A DNA stretch of 64,000 nt from Novosphingobium sp. PC22D (GTDB lineage: Bacteria; Pseudomonadota; Alphaproteobacteria; Sphingomonadales; Sphingomonadaceae): positions 1-64,000 of the forward strand of contig NZ_MWMO01000009.1 in assembly GCF_002556635.1 (NCBI RefSeq), written 5' to 3'. This document shows positions 34,772-44,094 of the stretch, piece by piece (the stretch's first letter is position 1; each line of letters opens with the position of its first letter). Both the position numbers and the translations under genes were made by a program. A model generated the notes under the pieces. The model made no database searches. It saw nothing but the letters and a program-made list of their open reading frames with translations, and had not been told where the DNA came from.

Positions 34772-35477
34772 CACTTGCTTCGCTCATGGCCGCCGCGACC
34801 GCAATCGGCGGCTCCGACCGGCTCAACCCGGTCAAGCTGTTTCTCGACGCCGATATCGTGGTGCAGATCGTGATGATCGGCCTGCTGCTTGCCAGCGTCT
34901 GGACCTGGATGATCATCGTCTCGTTCTCGCTGCGGATGGCGAGCGTGCGCCGCCGCTCCGATGCCTATGAGGGCGGCTTCTGGGACGCGCCGAACTTCGA
35001 TGCATACCAGAAGGAACGCCGCCGCGGCGACGTGCCGCTGGGCAAGGTCGCGGGCGCGGGGCTCGCCGAATACAAGCGCAATGCGGCGATGAAGCAGTTC
35101 GATCCCGAAGGCGCGCGCCAGCGGATCGCCGGGGCCATGGATTCGACCGTCGCCGAGGAAGCCGAAAAGCTGTCCGACCGGCTGAACTTTCTCGCCACGG
35201 TTGGCTCGGTCGCGCCCTTCGTTGGGCTGTTCGGCACGGTCTGGGGGATCATGAACAGCTTCTTCCAGATCGGCCAGCAGCAGAATTCCTCGCTCGCGGT
35301 CGTCGCGCCGGGCATTTCCGAGGCATTGTTCGCGACCGCGATCGGCCTCTTCGCGGCGATCCCGGCGGTCATCGCCTACAACCGCTTCTCGCACCGCGTG
35401 AACGGCTTCGAGGCGCGCATGCAGCGCTTCGCCGATCAGTTCAACGCGGCGCTGTGCCGTCAGTTGGAGAACCGCTG

Positions 35478-35478
<1 letters not shown>
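34768..35478 (+). CDS. tolQ: Tol-Pal system proton channel subunit TolQ
   Basis: TolQ forms with TolR the proton-driven motor that energises TolA for outer-membrane constriction at division. The 236-aa protein has three membrane spans: IVVQIVMIGLLLASVWTWMIIVSF, then FLATVGSVAPFVGLFGTVWGIMNSF and SEALFATAIGLFAAIPAVIAYNRF. The channel Thr and Gly residues in GTVWG and TAIG are visible. The ATG overlaps ybgC; the stop overlaps tolR (TGATG). Confidence 0.95.
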
Positions 35479-35936
<458 letters not shown>

Positions 35937-35953
35937 GGTTAGCCCATCCGGCA

Positions 35954-36811
35954 ATGGCAGCACTCGCGCTCAGGAAAGAGGAACGACTGGGGCTCGGCAT
36001 CGCCATCGCGGCGCATGTCGGTGTGCTCGGCATGCTGCTGCTGCGGCCTGACGGCGGGCATGTGGTCACCCCGCCCGAGCGGATCGAGGTGACGATCAGC
36101 GACGATATCGGGCTGACCTCGACCTCGCCCGATCCTTACGCACAGGCCGCGCCCGACATCGCCCCCGTGCTGGGCGAGGCCGCGCCGCTGGCGGTGCCCG
36201 ACATGACCGAGCCGCTGCCGCTCCCGCCCGAGCCGGTGGCACAGCCCGAGCGCCCCGCCCCCGCGCCGGTGCCCGACGAGCGTCCGCGCCGCCGCCCCGA
36301 AGCCTCGCGTAGCGCCCCCAGCCGCCCCGAGCCACGCCCCGCGCCGCCGAAGCGGTCGGCGCCGGCCAAGTCCGCGCTCAAGGCCGATCCCAAGCCAGCG
36401 GCCAAAAGCGGCGGCAGCCGCGTGGGGAGCGACTTCCTCGAAGGCATCGCGGGCTCCGAAGGCAGCTCGCGCAGCAGCCCGGCGGCCGAGATCGGGCCGC
36501 GCGTCCAGGCCTCGCTGGCAAGCGCCATCACGCGCCAGCTCAAGCCGCACTGGCAGGCGCCGCAGGGTGCCGACGCCGACCAGCTCGTGACGATCGTGCG
36601 CTTCCGGCTCAATCGCGACGGTTCGCTATCGGGCAATCCGACGATCGTGCGCCAGACGGGCGTGACGCCGACCAACGAGGCCCAGAAGGAGCGGCACGCC
36701 GAGCAGGCGATCCGGGCCGTGCGGCTCGCCGCGCCTTTCAATCTGCCCGAAGAATTCTACGAAGGCTGGAAGACCGTTACATCCCAGTTCGACAGAAGGT
36801 TGTCCCAATGA
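35954..36811 (+). CDS. tolA: TolA-like energy transducer
   Basis: The 285-aa protein has one N-terminal membrane helix (LGLGIAIAAHVGVLGMLLL). A long Pro/Ala/Arg-rich periplasmic linker (about residues 75-165) follows. The C-terminal TonB/TolA-like domain contains ITRQLKPHWQAPQGADADQLVTIVRFRLNRDGSL and EQAIRAVRLAAPFNLP. TolA couples the TolQR motor to TolB and Pal. It is shorter than E. coli TolA. Its stop overlaps the tolB start (ATGA). Confidence 0.9.
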   Translation: MAALALRKEERLGLGIAIAAHVGVLGMLLLRPDGGHVVTPPERIEVTISDDIGLTSTSPDPYAQAAPDIAPVLGEAAPLAVPDMTEPLPLPPEPVAQPERPAPAPVPDERPRRRPEASRSAPSRPEPRPAPPKRSAPAKSALKADPKPAAKSGGSRVGSDFLEGIAGSEGSSRSSPAAEIGPRVQASLASAITRQLKPHWQAPQGADADQLVTIVRFRLNRDGSLSGNPTIVRQTGVTPTNEAQKERHAEQAIRAVRLAAPFNLPEEFYEGWKTVTSQFDRRLSQ

Positions 36812-38205
36812 AAACCGCTGCTCTCGCCCTCGCTCTGGCAAGCGCCAGCTTCCTCGCGTTCCCCGCCCTGGCGCAGGAGGCCGCCCCGTCCCCGACCGTC
36901 GCCGCGCAACCGGTCGCTGGCGAGCCGGAAGGGGAAGGGGGGCTCACCGTTACCGTCTCCGACGAGAGCGAGTGGCAGGACCTCGGCATCGCCATCACCA
37001 GTTTCGCCACCGACCAGGACGTGCCGACGCAGACCAACGCGGGCACGACGGCGCAGCTCGGCCGCGCGATCTCGGGTGTGATCGCCGCCGATCTTAGGAA
37101 CAACGGCCTGTTCAAGCCCTCGGGACCGCAGGGTCTTCCGGAGGTGAGCTACGCGCAAGTGCAGATGCCCGACTATCCGGTCTGGTCGATGCGCAGCGCC
37201 GACATGCTGGTGCAGGGCTATGTGCGCGCCAGCGCGGGCGGCACGCTGACGGTCGGCTGCTATCTCTACGACGTCGCGCTCAAGCAGCAGCTCGTGAAGG
37301 GCGGCTGGCAGTTCGGCGCCTCGGACTGGCGCCGCGCGGCGCACAAGTGCTCCGACCTCGTCTATTCACGGCTCTCGGGCGAGAGCCCGTTCTTCGACAG
37401 CCGCATCGCCTATATCGCCGAGACCGGCCCCAAGGACCGGCGGATGAAGCGGCTGGCGGTGATGGATTCGGACGGCGCCAACCATCGCTACCTCACCAGC
37501 GGGCAGGCGACCGCGCTGACCCCGCGCTATTCGCCCGACTACCAGCAGATCCTCTATCTTTCCTACCTGAACGGCCAGCCCAGCATCTACGTCTACGATC
37601 TCGCGACCGACAGCCAGAAGCTGATCGTGCGCAACTCCAATCCCACCTTCGCGCCCCGCTGGTCGCCCGACGGGCGCTGGATTCTCTATTCGATGGCGAC
37701 CGGCGGCAACACGGACATCTACAAGATTTCCGCCAGTGGCGGCTCGGCCCAGCGGCTCACCGATACCCCGGGGATCGACATCGGCGGCAGCTTCTCGCCC
37801 GACGGCAGCCGCATCGTCTTCGAAAGCGACCGCTCGGGCAGCCAGCAGATCTATGTGATGAACTCGGACGGCACGAACCAGCGCCGGATTAGCTTCTTCG
37901 GCGGCCGCGCGGCGACTCCCGAGTGGAGTCCGCGCGGCGACCAGATCGCCTTCACCCATATCGCGGGCGATCTGCGCATCGCGGTGATGCGTCCCGATGG
38001 CGGCGGCATGCGTTACCTCACCGATTCCTGGCAGGACGAAGCCCCGACATGGTCACCGAACGGACGCATCATCCAGTTCTTCCGAACCGCGCGAAATTCG
38101 GGTCAGACGACGATCTGGCAAGTCGACCTGACCGGGCGCAACGAGCGCAAGCTGCCCACGCCGGTCGGCGCCTCCGATCCGGCCTGGGGCCCAATCCGCC
38201 CTTGA
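36808..38205 (+). CDS. tolB: Tol-Pal system beta-propeller protein TolB
   Basis: The 465-aa periplasmic protein has a signal peptide (MKTAALALALASASFLAFPALAQ). The N-terminal alpha/beta domain (TQTNAGTTAQLGRAISGVIAADLRNNGLF) is followed by a C-terminal six-bladed propeller of repeats such as PRYSPDYQQILYLSY, PRWSPDGRWILYS and SFSPDGSRIVFESD. It binds Pal and signals between TolA and the outer membrane. The start overlaps tolA. All features are typical. Confidence 0.95.
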   Translation: MKTAALALALASASFLAFPALAQEAAPSPTVAAQPVAGEPEGEGGLTVTVSDESEWQDLGIAITSFATDQDVPTQTNAGTTAQLGRAISGVIAADLRNNGLFKPSGPQGLPEVSYAQVQMPDYPVWSMRSADMLVQGYVRASAGGTLTVGCYLYDVALKQQLVKGGWQFGASDWRRAAHKCSDLVYSRLSGESPFFDSRIAYIAETGPKDRRMKRLAVMDSDGANHRYLTSGQATALTPRYSPDYQQILYLSYLNGQPSIYVYDLATDSQKLIVRNSNPTFAPRWSPDGRWILYSMATGGNTDIYKISASGGSAQRLTDTPGIDIGGSFSPDGSRIVFESDRSGSQQIYVMNSDGTNQRRISFFGGRAATPEWSPRGDQIAFTHIAGDLRIAVMRPDGGGMRYLTDSWQDEAPTWSPNGRIIQFFRTARNSGQTTIWQVDLTGRNERKLPTPVGASDPAWGPIRP

Positions 38206-38295
38206 TTTGCTTGACTCGAGGTTCATCGTATTAACACACGTTTGGAACATCCCCGGGTTCCGATCATTAGCCTCATGCAGACAGAGGAGACCTCA

Positions 38296-38814
38296 ATGCC
38301 CGCACTGCTCAAATTCGGTCCTACCGCAACGCTGCTCGCTGGTGCGATCGCGCTTTCTGCCTGCGCCTCGAAGGCGCCCAAGGAACTTCCGCCCGAGCCC
38401 GGTCCGGCCACCAATACCGACACCAACAGCGGCTCGCTGGGTCCGGCGCCGGGCAGCCAGGCCGACTTCGTGCAGCTCATGCAGGGCTCGGACACGATCT
38501 ACTTCGACACCGACCGGTACGACATCGATTCGTCGGATCAGGTCGCGCTCGCCAAGCAGGCGCAGTGGCTCGGACGCTACCCGAACAAGCGTGCCACGAT
38601 CGAAGGACACGCCGACGAGCGCGGCACGCGCGAATACAACCTCGCGCTGGGCGAACGCCGGGCGAACGCGGCGAAGAACTATCTGGTCAGTCTCGGCATC
38701 GCTGCCTCGCGCCTCTCGACCATCAGCTATGGCAAGGAAAGGCCCGTCGCGCTCGGTTCGAACGAGCAGGCCTGGGCGCAGAACCGCCGCGCGGTGACGG
38801 TCACGATCGATTGA
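38296..38814 (+). CDS. pal: peptidoglycan-associated lipoprotein Pal
   Basis: The 172-aa lipoprotein starts at 38296 behind GAGGAG. It has a lipobox (ALSACAS) so the mature Cys is lipidated. The OmpA-like C-terminal domain shows DTIYFDTDRYDI, ATIEGHADERGTREYNLALGERRANAAKNYLVSLG and a closing AQNRRAVTVTID. It anchors the outer membrane to peptidoglycan and binds TolB. An ATG 21 bases upstream is in frame but less well placed. It completes the tol-pal cluster. Confidence 0.95.
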   Translation: MPALLKFGPTATLLAGAIALSACASKAPKELPPEPGPATNTDTNSGSLGPAPGSQADFVQLMQGSDTIYFDTDRYDIDSSDQVALAKQAQWLGRYPNKRATIEGHADERGTREYNLALGERRANAAKNYLVSLGIAASRLSTISYGKERPVALGSNEQAWAQNRRAVTVTID

Positions 38815-38997
38815 TCAGCGAAGCGCGCCGAATAGCTTGATCGGTGACACGGCCTCGTCGGGAAACGCCGGCGAGGCCAGTTCCGTGCGAATGGCCTCCG
38901 GCCCGAACGGCACGCGTTGCGCCTCCGCGCCGAAAAGCACGTAAATCGCCATTAGCAGGACTGAGAACGCGGCGGAAACCGCCAGCCTCTCGCTCAT
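38815..38997 (-). CDS. small exported or membrane protein, 60 aa
   Basis: The frame encodes a hydrophobic N-terminus (LAVSAAFSVLLMAIYVLFGAEAQ) that may be a signal peptide or anchor, followed by about 35 hydrophilic residues. It is tail-to-tail with pal, with adjacent stops and no gap. TATTAT (minus strand) within 39015-39020 could be its -10 box. No family is recognised. A chance ORF cannot be excluded. Confidence 0.45.
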   Translation of the reverse strand: MSERLAVSAAFSVLLMAIYVLFGAEAQRVPFGPEAIRTELASPAFPDEAVSPIKLFGALR

Positions 38998-39021
38998 AAC
39001 ACCCTCGATCGGTCTATAATA

Positions 39022-39118
39022 CGCTGAGCTAGATCAGCGTTGTCTGCAACGAAAGATACTGCAATGCACAATAGGCCGGTTCAGTTAATTCCGACTGAAC
39101 CGATTGCAAGAGCTTGCA
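39022..39118. repeat. cluster of three inverted repeats in a divergent gap
   Basis: CGCTGA-N6-TCAGCG (39022-39039), CGGTTCAGT-N8-ACTGAACCG (39077-39102) and TGCAAG-AG-CTTGCA (39105-39118) lie between the 60-aa ORF and the J-domain gene. None has a T run, so operators or an RNA structure are more likely than terminators. Confidence 0.5.
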
Positions 39119-39149
39119 TCGCTTTCGAGTCGTGGACTAGTCACGCGCG

Positions 39150-39683
39150 ATGAGCCGAGCGCGGCGATCTCTCGACTGGGGCTTTCCCCGCTGGCGCGGC
39201 TACGAGAGTGCGCGCGAGGCGGCGAACGTGCGCCTTTGCGACAGGCAGGGCTGCAACGAGCCGGGCGATTGTCCCGCGCCGAAATCCCCGAACAACCCGG
39301 ATCGCTGGTACTTCTGCCAGAAGCACGCCGCCGAATACAACGCCGGGTGGGACTACTTCGCGGGGCTGTCGGCCGAGGAAGCCGAGCAGCGCGAGTCGCG
39401 CGAACGCTCGGACAACGCGGGCTTCAAGGAATCGGCGCACTATAGCTGGGCGGGCTCGGGCGACGGTTCGCGCAGCCGCGACGAGATGCGCGCGCTCGAA
39501 GTGCTCGAACTCGCCGCCGATGCCGATTTCGACGAGATCAAGAAGGCCTGGCGCGCGAAAGCCAAGGAAGTCCATCCCGACGTCCGCCCCGGAGACGCGG
39601 AGGCCGCCAAGGCGTTCCAGGCCTACCAGCTCGCCTACGAAGTGCTGCGCGCCGCCGAGGACCGGCGCGAGTGGAAGGGCTGA
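39150..39683 (+). CDS. J-domain protein with N-terminal Cys-rich region
   Basis: This 177-aa protein has a C-terminal J-domain (about residues 112-175: ALEVLELAADADFDEIKKAWRAKAKEVHPDVRPG...QAYEVL) with the HPD tripeptide required to stimulate DnaK ATPase. The N-terminal half has spaced cysteines and a histidine (CDRQGCNEPGDCPAP...FCQKHAAEYN) that could bind zinc. Proteins of this layout are widespread in alphaproteobacteria as small DnaJ-like co-chaperones. A palindrome-rich region precedes it. Confidence 0.88.
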   Translation: MSRARRSLDWGFPRWRGYESAREAANVRLCDRQGCNEPGDCPAPKSPNNPDRWYFCQKHAAEYNAGWDYFAGLSAEEAEQRESRERSDNAGFKESAHYSWAGSGDGSRSRDEMRALEVLELAADADFDEIKKAWRAKAKEVHPDVRPGDAEAAKAFQAYQLAYEVLRAAEDRREWKG

Positions 39684-39744
39684 GCATCGCCCTCGGCGCC
39701 CAGGCGCGGCGCCGGCGCCGGCGCCAGCGCGGCATCGCCCGGCC

Positions 39745-41157
39745 TTAACTCATTATCGCCGTCACCGCCCAGGCGACGCCGACCAGCAGCGGCGCGCCGG
39801 TGATGTCGAGCAGCAGGCCAGAGCGCACCATGCGCGGCAGCGCGATGCGCCCGGTCGCCCAGGCGATCGCGTTGGGGCCCGTTCCGGCGGGAAGCATGAA
39901 GCCCCAGCTCGCGGCGAGCGCGGCGGGCATCGCCAGCAGCAGCGGATCGGCGCCGAGCGCGACGGCGAGGCTGGCGACGACCGGCATGATTCCGCTCGCG
40001 GTCGCGACGTTGCTCGCGAACTCGGTGATCAGGATCACCATGGCCACGATCGCCAGCGCCACCAGCCAGAGCGGTGCCGCCGAAAGCGGCAGCAGCGCCT
40101 TGCCCAGCCAGTCGGCGAGGCCCGATGCGCCCATGCCTTCCGCGAGCGCGAGACCGCCCCCGAACATCATGATCACGTCCCACGGCGCGCGATTGGCTTC
40201 GGGCCAGATGAGCAGCGGACGCCCGGTTCCGTCAGGCAGGAGAAACAGCAGCAGGCCGACCGCGATCGCGATCGTGCCGTCGGTGAGCGAGCCGGCCGGA
40301 AGCAGCGGTGCGAGCAGCGGCGTCGTCATCCACAGCACGAAGGCCAGCGCGACGAGCGGCACGAGCCGGCGTTCCGGCGCGGACCACCGCGGGCTCGTCG
40401 AAATCGCCGCGCGCGCCCTGGCGGTATCGAACGCCGAGCCGCTCACCTTCTGCTCCCGCCCGATCAGCCAGGCCGCCAGCGGGACGCCGAGAAGCACGAC
40501 GGGAACGCCGACGGCGCTCCACTGCGCGAAGCTGATCCTTAGTCCGATCATCGAATCGAGCAGCGCGACCGCGATCGCGTTGGTCGGCGAGCCGACGATC
40601 GTGCCGAGCCCGCCGATAGAGGCGGCAAAGGCGATTCCCATCGGCAGGGCGCCGGAGAGCCCGCCGGTGTCGTCGTCCTCGAGCCCGCCCGCTTCGAGCA
40701 CCGCCACCGCCATCGGCATCATGATCAGCGCGGTCGAGGTGTTGGAGATCATCATCGAAAGGATCGCGGCCGCGAGCATAAAGGCGAACAGCAGCCGCAT
40801 CCCGCCGCCGCCCGAGCCGAGCCGGTCGAGCAGGGCGAGCGCCAGCCGGCGATGCAGTCCGGTCCGCTCGATGGCGAGTGCGATGAACGCGCCGCCCAGG
40901 ATCAGGAAGAGCGTCGGCGAATAATAGCTCGACGCGGTTTCGCCCGAGGTCATCACCCCGGCGAAGGGCAGGACGATAAACGGCAGCAGCGCGGTGGCGG
41001 TGAGGGGGATCGCCTCGGTCATCCACCAGGACGCCATCCACACGACGAGGCCGGCGACCAGCATCGCCTCGCGCGGCATTCCGGGCGGCGTGGGCAGCAC
41101 CAGGCTCGACACAAACGCGGCGACGCCCACCACCAATCCTATCCCGCGTGCCGACAT
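39745..41157 (-). CDS. DASS/SLC13 family anion:sodium symporter
   Basis: The 470-aa integral membrane protein matches the divalent anion:Na+ symporter family. Key segments are SNTSTALIMMPMAVAV (SNT substrate motif), IGGLGTIVGSPTNAIAVALL, and the second-repeat FASNVATASGIMPVVASLA (SNV) and LPAGTGPNAIAWATG. Typical substrates are C4-dicarboxylates, citrate or sulfate. I start at 41157 and reject a basic, non-hydrophobic upstream extension. It stands alone, divergent from the VOC gene. The exact substrate cannot be read. Confidence 0.88.
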   Translation of the reverse strand: MSARGIGLVVGVAAFVSSLVLPTPPGMPREAMLVAGLVVWMASWWMTEAIPLTATALLPFIVLPFAGVMTSGETASSYYSPTLFLILGGAFIALAIERTGLHRRLALALLDRLGSGGGGMRLLFAFMLAAAILSMMISNTSTALIMMPMAVAVLEAGGLEDDDTGGLSGALPMGIAFAASIGGLGTIVGSPTNAIAVALLDSMIGLRISFAQWSAVGVPVVLLGVPLAAWLIGREQKVSGSAFDTARARAAISTSPRWSAPERRLVPLVALAFVLWMTTPLLAPLLPAGSLTDGTIAIAVGLLLFLLPDGTGRPLLIWPEANRAPWDVIMMFGGGLALAEGMGASGLADWLGKALLPLSAAPLWLVALAIVAMVILITEFASNVATASGIMPVVASLAVALGADPLLLAMPAALAASWGFMLPAGTGPNAIAWATGRIALPRMVRSGLLLDITGAPLLVGVAWAVTAIMS

Positions 41158-41234
41158 TCGCCCCCTTGCCCCTTTGCCTCTTCCCCGCGCGACCCTAGTC
41201 TGCGCGTGGTCTTGAGCAAGCAGGAGATGGAGAT

Positions 41235-41630
41235 ATGAGCGGTTCGGAGGGGCGCGTGCTCGGAATTGGCGGGTTTTTCCTGCGTTCGCGGGACCCTTGG
41301 GCGCTTGCCGCATGGTACCGCGACAACCTGGGCATGGTGGCGAGCAAGGCGGGCGAGCCCGATCCGGAAGGGCGCTGGATGTGGGAGCAGGAGGCGGGCG
41401 GAACGGTGTTTTCGACCTTTCCGGCCGACACCGACTACTGGCAGACCGAGCGGCAGGTCATGCTCAACTTGCGGGTGACCGGGCTCGACGACCTGGTCGC
41501 GCGGCTCGAGGCTGCGGGCTCCCCGGTCGAGCGGCGCGCGGAGTGGGATCACCCGGAGGTGGGACGCTTCGGCCGCGTCCAGGACCCCGAAGGCAATCCG
41601 ATCGAATTGTGGGAACCGCCGGCGGCATAG
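41235..41630 (+). CDS. VOC (glyoxalase/bleomycin-resistance-like) family protein
   Basis: The 131-aa protein has paired beta-alpha-beta-beta-beta modules: GIGGFFLRSRDPWALAAWYRDNLGM and LRVTGLDDLVARLEAAGSPVE, ending with GRVQDPEGNPIELWEPP. The terminal Glu is a usual metal ligand. Family members include isomerases, dioxygenases and antibiotic-binding proteins. AGGAG precedes the ATG. It is isolated, between the DASS transporter and infC, with a shared terminator downstream. Confidence 0.85.
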   Translation: MSGSEGRVLGIGGFFLRSRDPWALAAWYRDNLGMVASKAGEPDPEGRWMWEQEAGGTVFSTFPADTDYWQTERQVMLNLRVTGLDDLVARLEAAGSPVERRAEWDHPEVGRFGRVQDPEGNPIELWEPPAA

Positions 41631-41733
41631 CCTGGCGACGCGTTCGGCGAGTCTGGTCGGCGCCCGTCATACGCGGACGCTCGAGCGGGTGAGGGCGGCG
41701 GCGTTGCTCCGCGTCACGCTCGCCATGCAAGGG

Positions 41734-41761
41734 AAAGGCGCGCCCGGACGGACGCGCCTTT
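41734..41761. terminator. bidirectional terminator between VOC gene and infC
   Basis: AAAGGCGCG, a ten-base loop and CGCGCCTTT form a 9-bp stem with A and T runs on either side. It serves convergent transcripts from the VOC gene and infC. Confidence 0.65.
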
Positions 41762-41780
41762 GAGCCCCTTCGAGGAAGGA

Positions 41781-42323
41781 TTACTTGGGAGCCAGGACCA
41801 TGAGCATCTGGCGGCCCTCCATGCGCGGATAGGCTTCCACCTTCGCGATCTCTTCGACGTCCGTCTGCACGCGTCTTAGCAAGTCCATGCCAAGCTGCTG
41901 GTGCGACAGTTCGCGACCGCGGAAGCGCAGCGTGACCTTGACCTTGTCACCGTCTTCGATGAAGCGATGGACGTTGCGCATCTTCACATCGTAATCGTGA
42001 TCGTCGATGTTCGGACGCATCTTGATTTCCTTGATGTCCTGCGTCTTCTGCGACTTGCGCGCGGCGTTGGCCTTCTTCTGCGCTTCGTAGCGATACTTTC
42101 CGACATCGAGGAACTTGCAGACCGGCGGGTCGGCGTTGGGCGACACTTCGACCAAGTCGAGCCCGACGTCGGCTGCCTGCTCGATCGCCTCGCGCGTGAA
42201 CATGACGCCGATATTCTCGCCGTTCTCGTCAATCACACGCACCTTATCGACCTGGATAAAGTTGTTGTAGCGCGGTCCGCTTTTTGTCGGCGGCGTCAAC
42301 ATGCGCCGGGGTGGGGGTGCTAT
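41781..42323 (-). CDS. infC: translation initiation factor IF-3, apparent AUA start
   Basis: IF-3 binds the 30S subunit and rejects non-AUG start codons. The protein has [56 protein letters not shown] and the C-terminal MLMVLAPK. The first ATG (42302) has no ribosome site. AGGAG lies 7 bases before an in-frame ATA at 42323-42321, and a TAA blocks further extension. Starting there adds APPPRR and gives 180 aa. infC commonly uses rare start codons (AUU in E. coli) for autorepression, so AUA is plausible. The shorter start would give 173 aa. Confidence 0.9.
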   Translation of the reverse strand: MAPPPRRMLTPPTKSGPRYNNFIQVDKVRVIDENGENIGVMFTREAIEQAADVGLDLVEVSPNADPPVCKFLDVGKYRYEAQKKANAARKSQKTQDIKEIKMRPNIDDHDYDVKMRNVHRFIEDGDKVKVTLRFRGRELSHQQLGMDLLRRVQTDVEEIAKVEAYPRMEGRQMLMVLAPK

Positions 42324-42466
42324 AAGCGTTCTCCTGTACAGTTACCGGTTCAAGCGATTAACGGCGTCCCTTAGGGCGAATCGCCTTCCAATGGAATGCG
42401 CGAATTTCGCCACGTGCGACGCAACGACCCGGCGGTGAGCCAGGTTCCACGCGTCGATATGGGGAC

Positions 42467-43144
42467 TCAGGCCGCAGATCGCCAGAGCGGAAATTCAACG
42501 AGCCGGCCGGTCGCGGGAAGAATGGCGTCGATCGCGCTCGCCGGCTGCATCGCTTCGAGGATGACGGGATCGGCGGCATCCATGCCCCCGGTCAGCGCGC
42601 CGAAGGCGGGCAGGATCATCCGCGTCTCGCTGCGCACGGCGCAGGCCCGCGCGATCTTCCGGCCCCGCGCGCTGAGCGTGATGCGGGGATGGAAATGGCC
42701 GGACAGTTCGGGACGGGTCTCGCCCGCCAGGGCCTTGTGGCGCAGGACGATGCCGCCCAGTTCGACGTCCTCGAGCGCCTCGCCACCCGTGTCGCCCGTT
42801 CCATCCTGATCGTGATTGCCGACGATCCAGACCCATTCGACCGCGCGGGTCAGCGCCGCCAGCATTCCGGCGGCATGCGGCTCGAGCCGGGCAGGGCCGC
42901 GCGGATCGTGGAAATTGTCGCCCAGCGCGAATACCCGCCGCGCGCCGGTGGTGCGGATCGCGAGCGCGATCCGTTCGAGCGTCTCGCGGCTGTCATAGGG
43001 CGGCAGCATCTGTCCGAACCGCGCGAAAAAGCTTGCCTTTTCAAGGTGGAGATCGGCCAGTAGCAAGGCCTCCTGTTCGGGCCAGTGCACGGCCTTGCCA
43101 TCGACCAGGCGCATCTCCCGTCCCGAGAACATAAAGAGTACCAT
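42467..43144 (-). CDS. pdeM: PdeM-like ligase-associated metallophosphoesterase
   Basis: The 225-aa calcineurin-type phosphoesterase has the metal motifs LLLADLHLEKASFF (D-x-H), ALGDNFHD (GDxxHD-like), WIVGNHDQ (GNHD) and ELSGHFHPRITL (GHxH). This set and the WPEQEALLLADLHLEK start match PdeM, the DNA ligase-associated endonuclease. No ligase or Lhr helicase gene is adjacent here. The 5' end is uncertain: 43144 and 43132 are both possible. It is divergent from hemF with a very short gap. Confidence 0.82.
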   Translation of the reverse strand: MVLFMFSGREMRLVDGKAVHWPEQEALLLADLHLEKASFFARFGQMLPPYDSRETLERIALAIRTTGARRVFALGDNFHDPRGPARLEPHAAGMLAALTRAVEWVWIVGNHDQDGTGDTGGEALEDVELGGIVLRHKALAGETRPELSGHFHPRITLSARGRKIARACAVRSETRMILPAFGALTGGMDAADPVILEAMQPASAIDAILPATGRLVEFPLWRSAA

Positions 43145-43208
43145 GGCTGCCACTTGCCGCAGGTCCCCCGATTTGGCAAGCGCCGCCATGCAACAAGGGA
43201 CGCATCGA

Positions 43209-44063
43209 ATGACCGACTGGACGCCGTATACCGCCAAGGCTCGCGCGTGGTTCGAATCGCTGCGCGATGCGATCTGCGGCGAATTCGAGGCGATCGAGCG
43301 CGAAGCGGGCAGCGAGGCGCGCTTCGAATATACGCGCTGGCGACGCGACGCCGACGGCGGCGAAGGCGGAGGCGGCGAACGCGGCCTGATGAAGGGGCGC
43401 GTGTTCGAGAAAGTCGGCGTCAACGTCTCGACAGTTGGCGGCGCTCTTTCGAGCGACTTCGCCGCCTCGGTCAACGGCGCGTCGGCCGAGCAGCCGGGCT
43501 TCTCGGCGACCGGCATCAGCCTCGTCGCGCACATGGCGAACCCGCACGTCCCGGCGGTCCACATGAACACCCGGTTCCTGACGACGACCAAATCGTGGTT
43601 CGGCGGCGGCGCGGATCTCAACCCGCCGCTCCCCTACGATGAGGATACCGCCGAGTTCCATGCGGCGATGCAAGCCGCCTGCGACGCGCACGATCCGCAG
43701 TTCTACGCGCGCTTCAAGGAGTGGGCCGACACCTACTTCTACATCCCGCACCGCAAGACGCACCGCGGCGTCGGCGGCATCTTCTACGACCACCTCGAAT
43801 GCGCCGACGCCGCGGCGTGGGAAGCGAACTTCGCCTTCACCCGTGCCGTGGGCGAGGCTTTCCTTGCGGTCTTCCCGAAGCTGGTCCGGCGACGGATGGC
43901 CATGCCGTTCGATGCCGATGACAAGGCGCGACAGCTCGAATGGCGCGGCCGCTACGCCGAATTCAACCTCGTCTACGACCGCGGCACCGCCTTTGGCCTC
44001 AAGACCGGCGGCAACATCGACGCGATCCTGATGAGCTTGCCGCCCGAAGCGACCTGGGCCTGA
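43209..44063 (+). CDS. hemF: oxygen-dependent coproporphyrinogen III oxidase
   Basis: HemF decarboxylates coproporphyrinogen III to protoporphyrinogen IX in heme synthesis, using oxygen. The 284-aa protein has VGVNVSTVGG, the signature HMNTRFLTTTKSWFGGGADLNPPLPYDEDTAEFH, and KEWADTYFYIPHRKTHRGVGGIFYDHL. The C-terminal RGRYAEFNLVYDRGTAFGLKTGGNIDAILMSLPP is complete. I start at 43209 behind AAGGGA. It implies aerobic heme synthesis. Length is slightly short but normal for the group. Confidence 0.95.
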   Translation: MTDWTPYTAKARAWFESLRDAICGEFEAIEREAGSEARFEYTRWRRDADGGEGGGGERGLMKGRVFEKVGVNVSTVGGALSSDFAASVNGASAEQPGFSATGISLVAHMANPHVPAVHMNTRFLTTTKSWFGGGADLNPPLPYDEDTAEFHAAMQAACDAHDPQFYARFKEWADTYFYIPHRKTHRGVGGIFYDHLECADAAAWEANFAFTRAVGEAFLAVFPKLVRRRMAMPFDADDKARQLEWRGRYAEFNLVYDRGTAFGLKTGGNIDAILMSLPPEATWA

Positions 44064-44094
44064 GGCAAAGGCGGCCCCGGCGGCGCGAGGCGGC

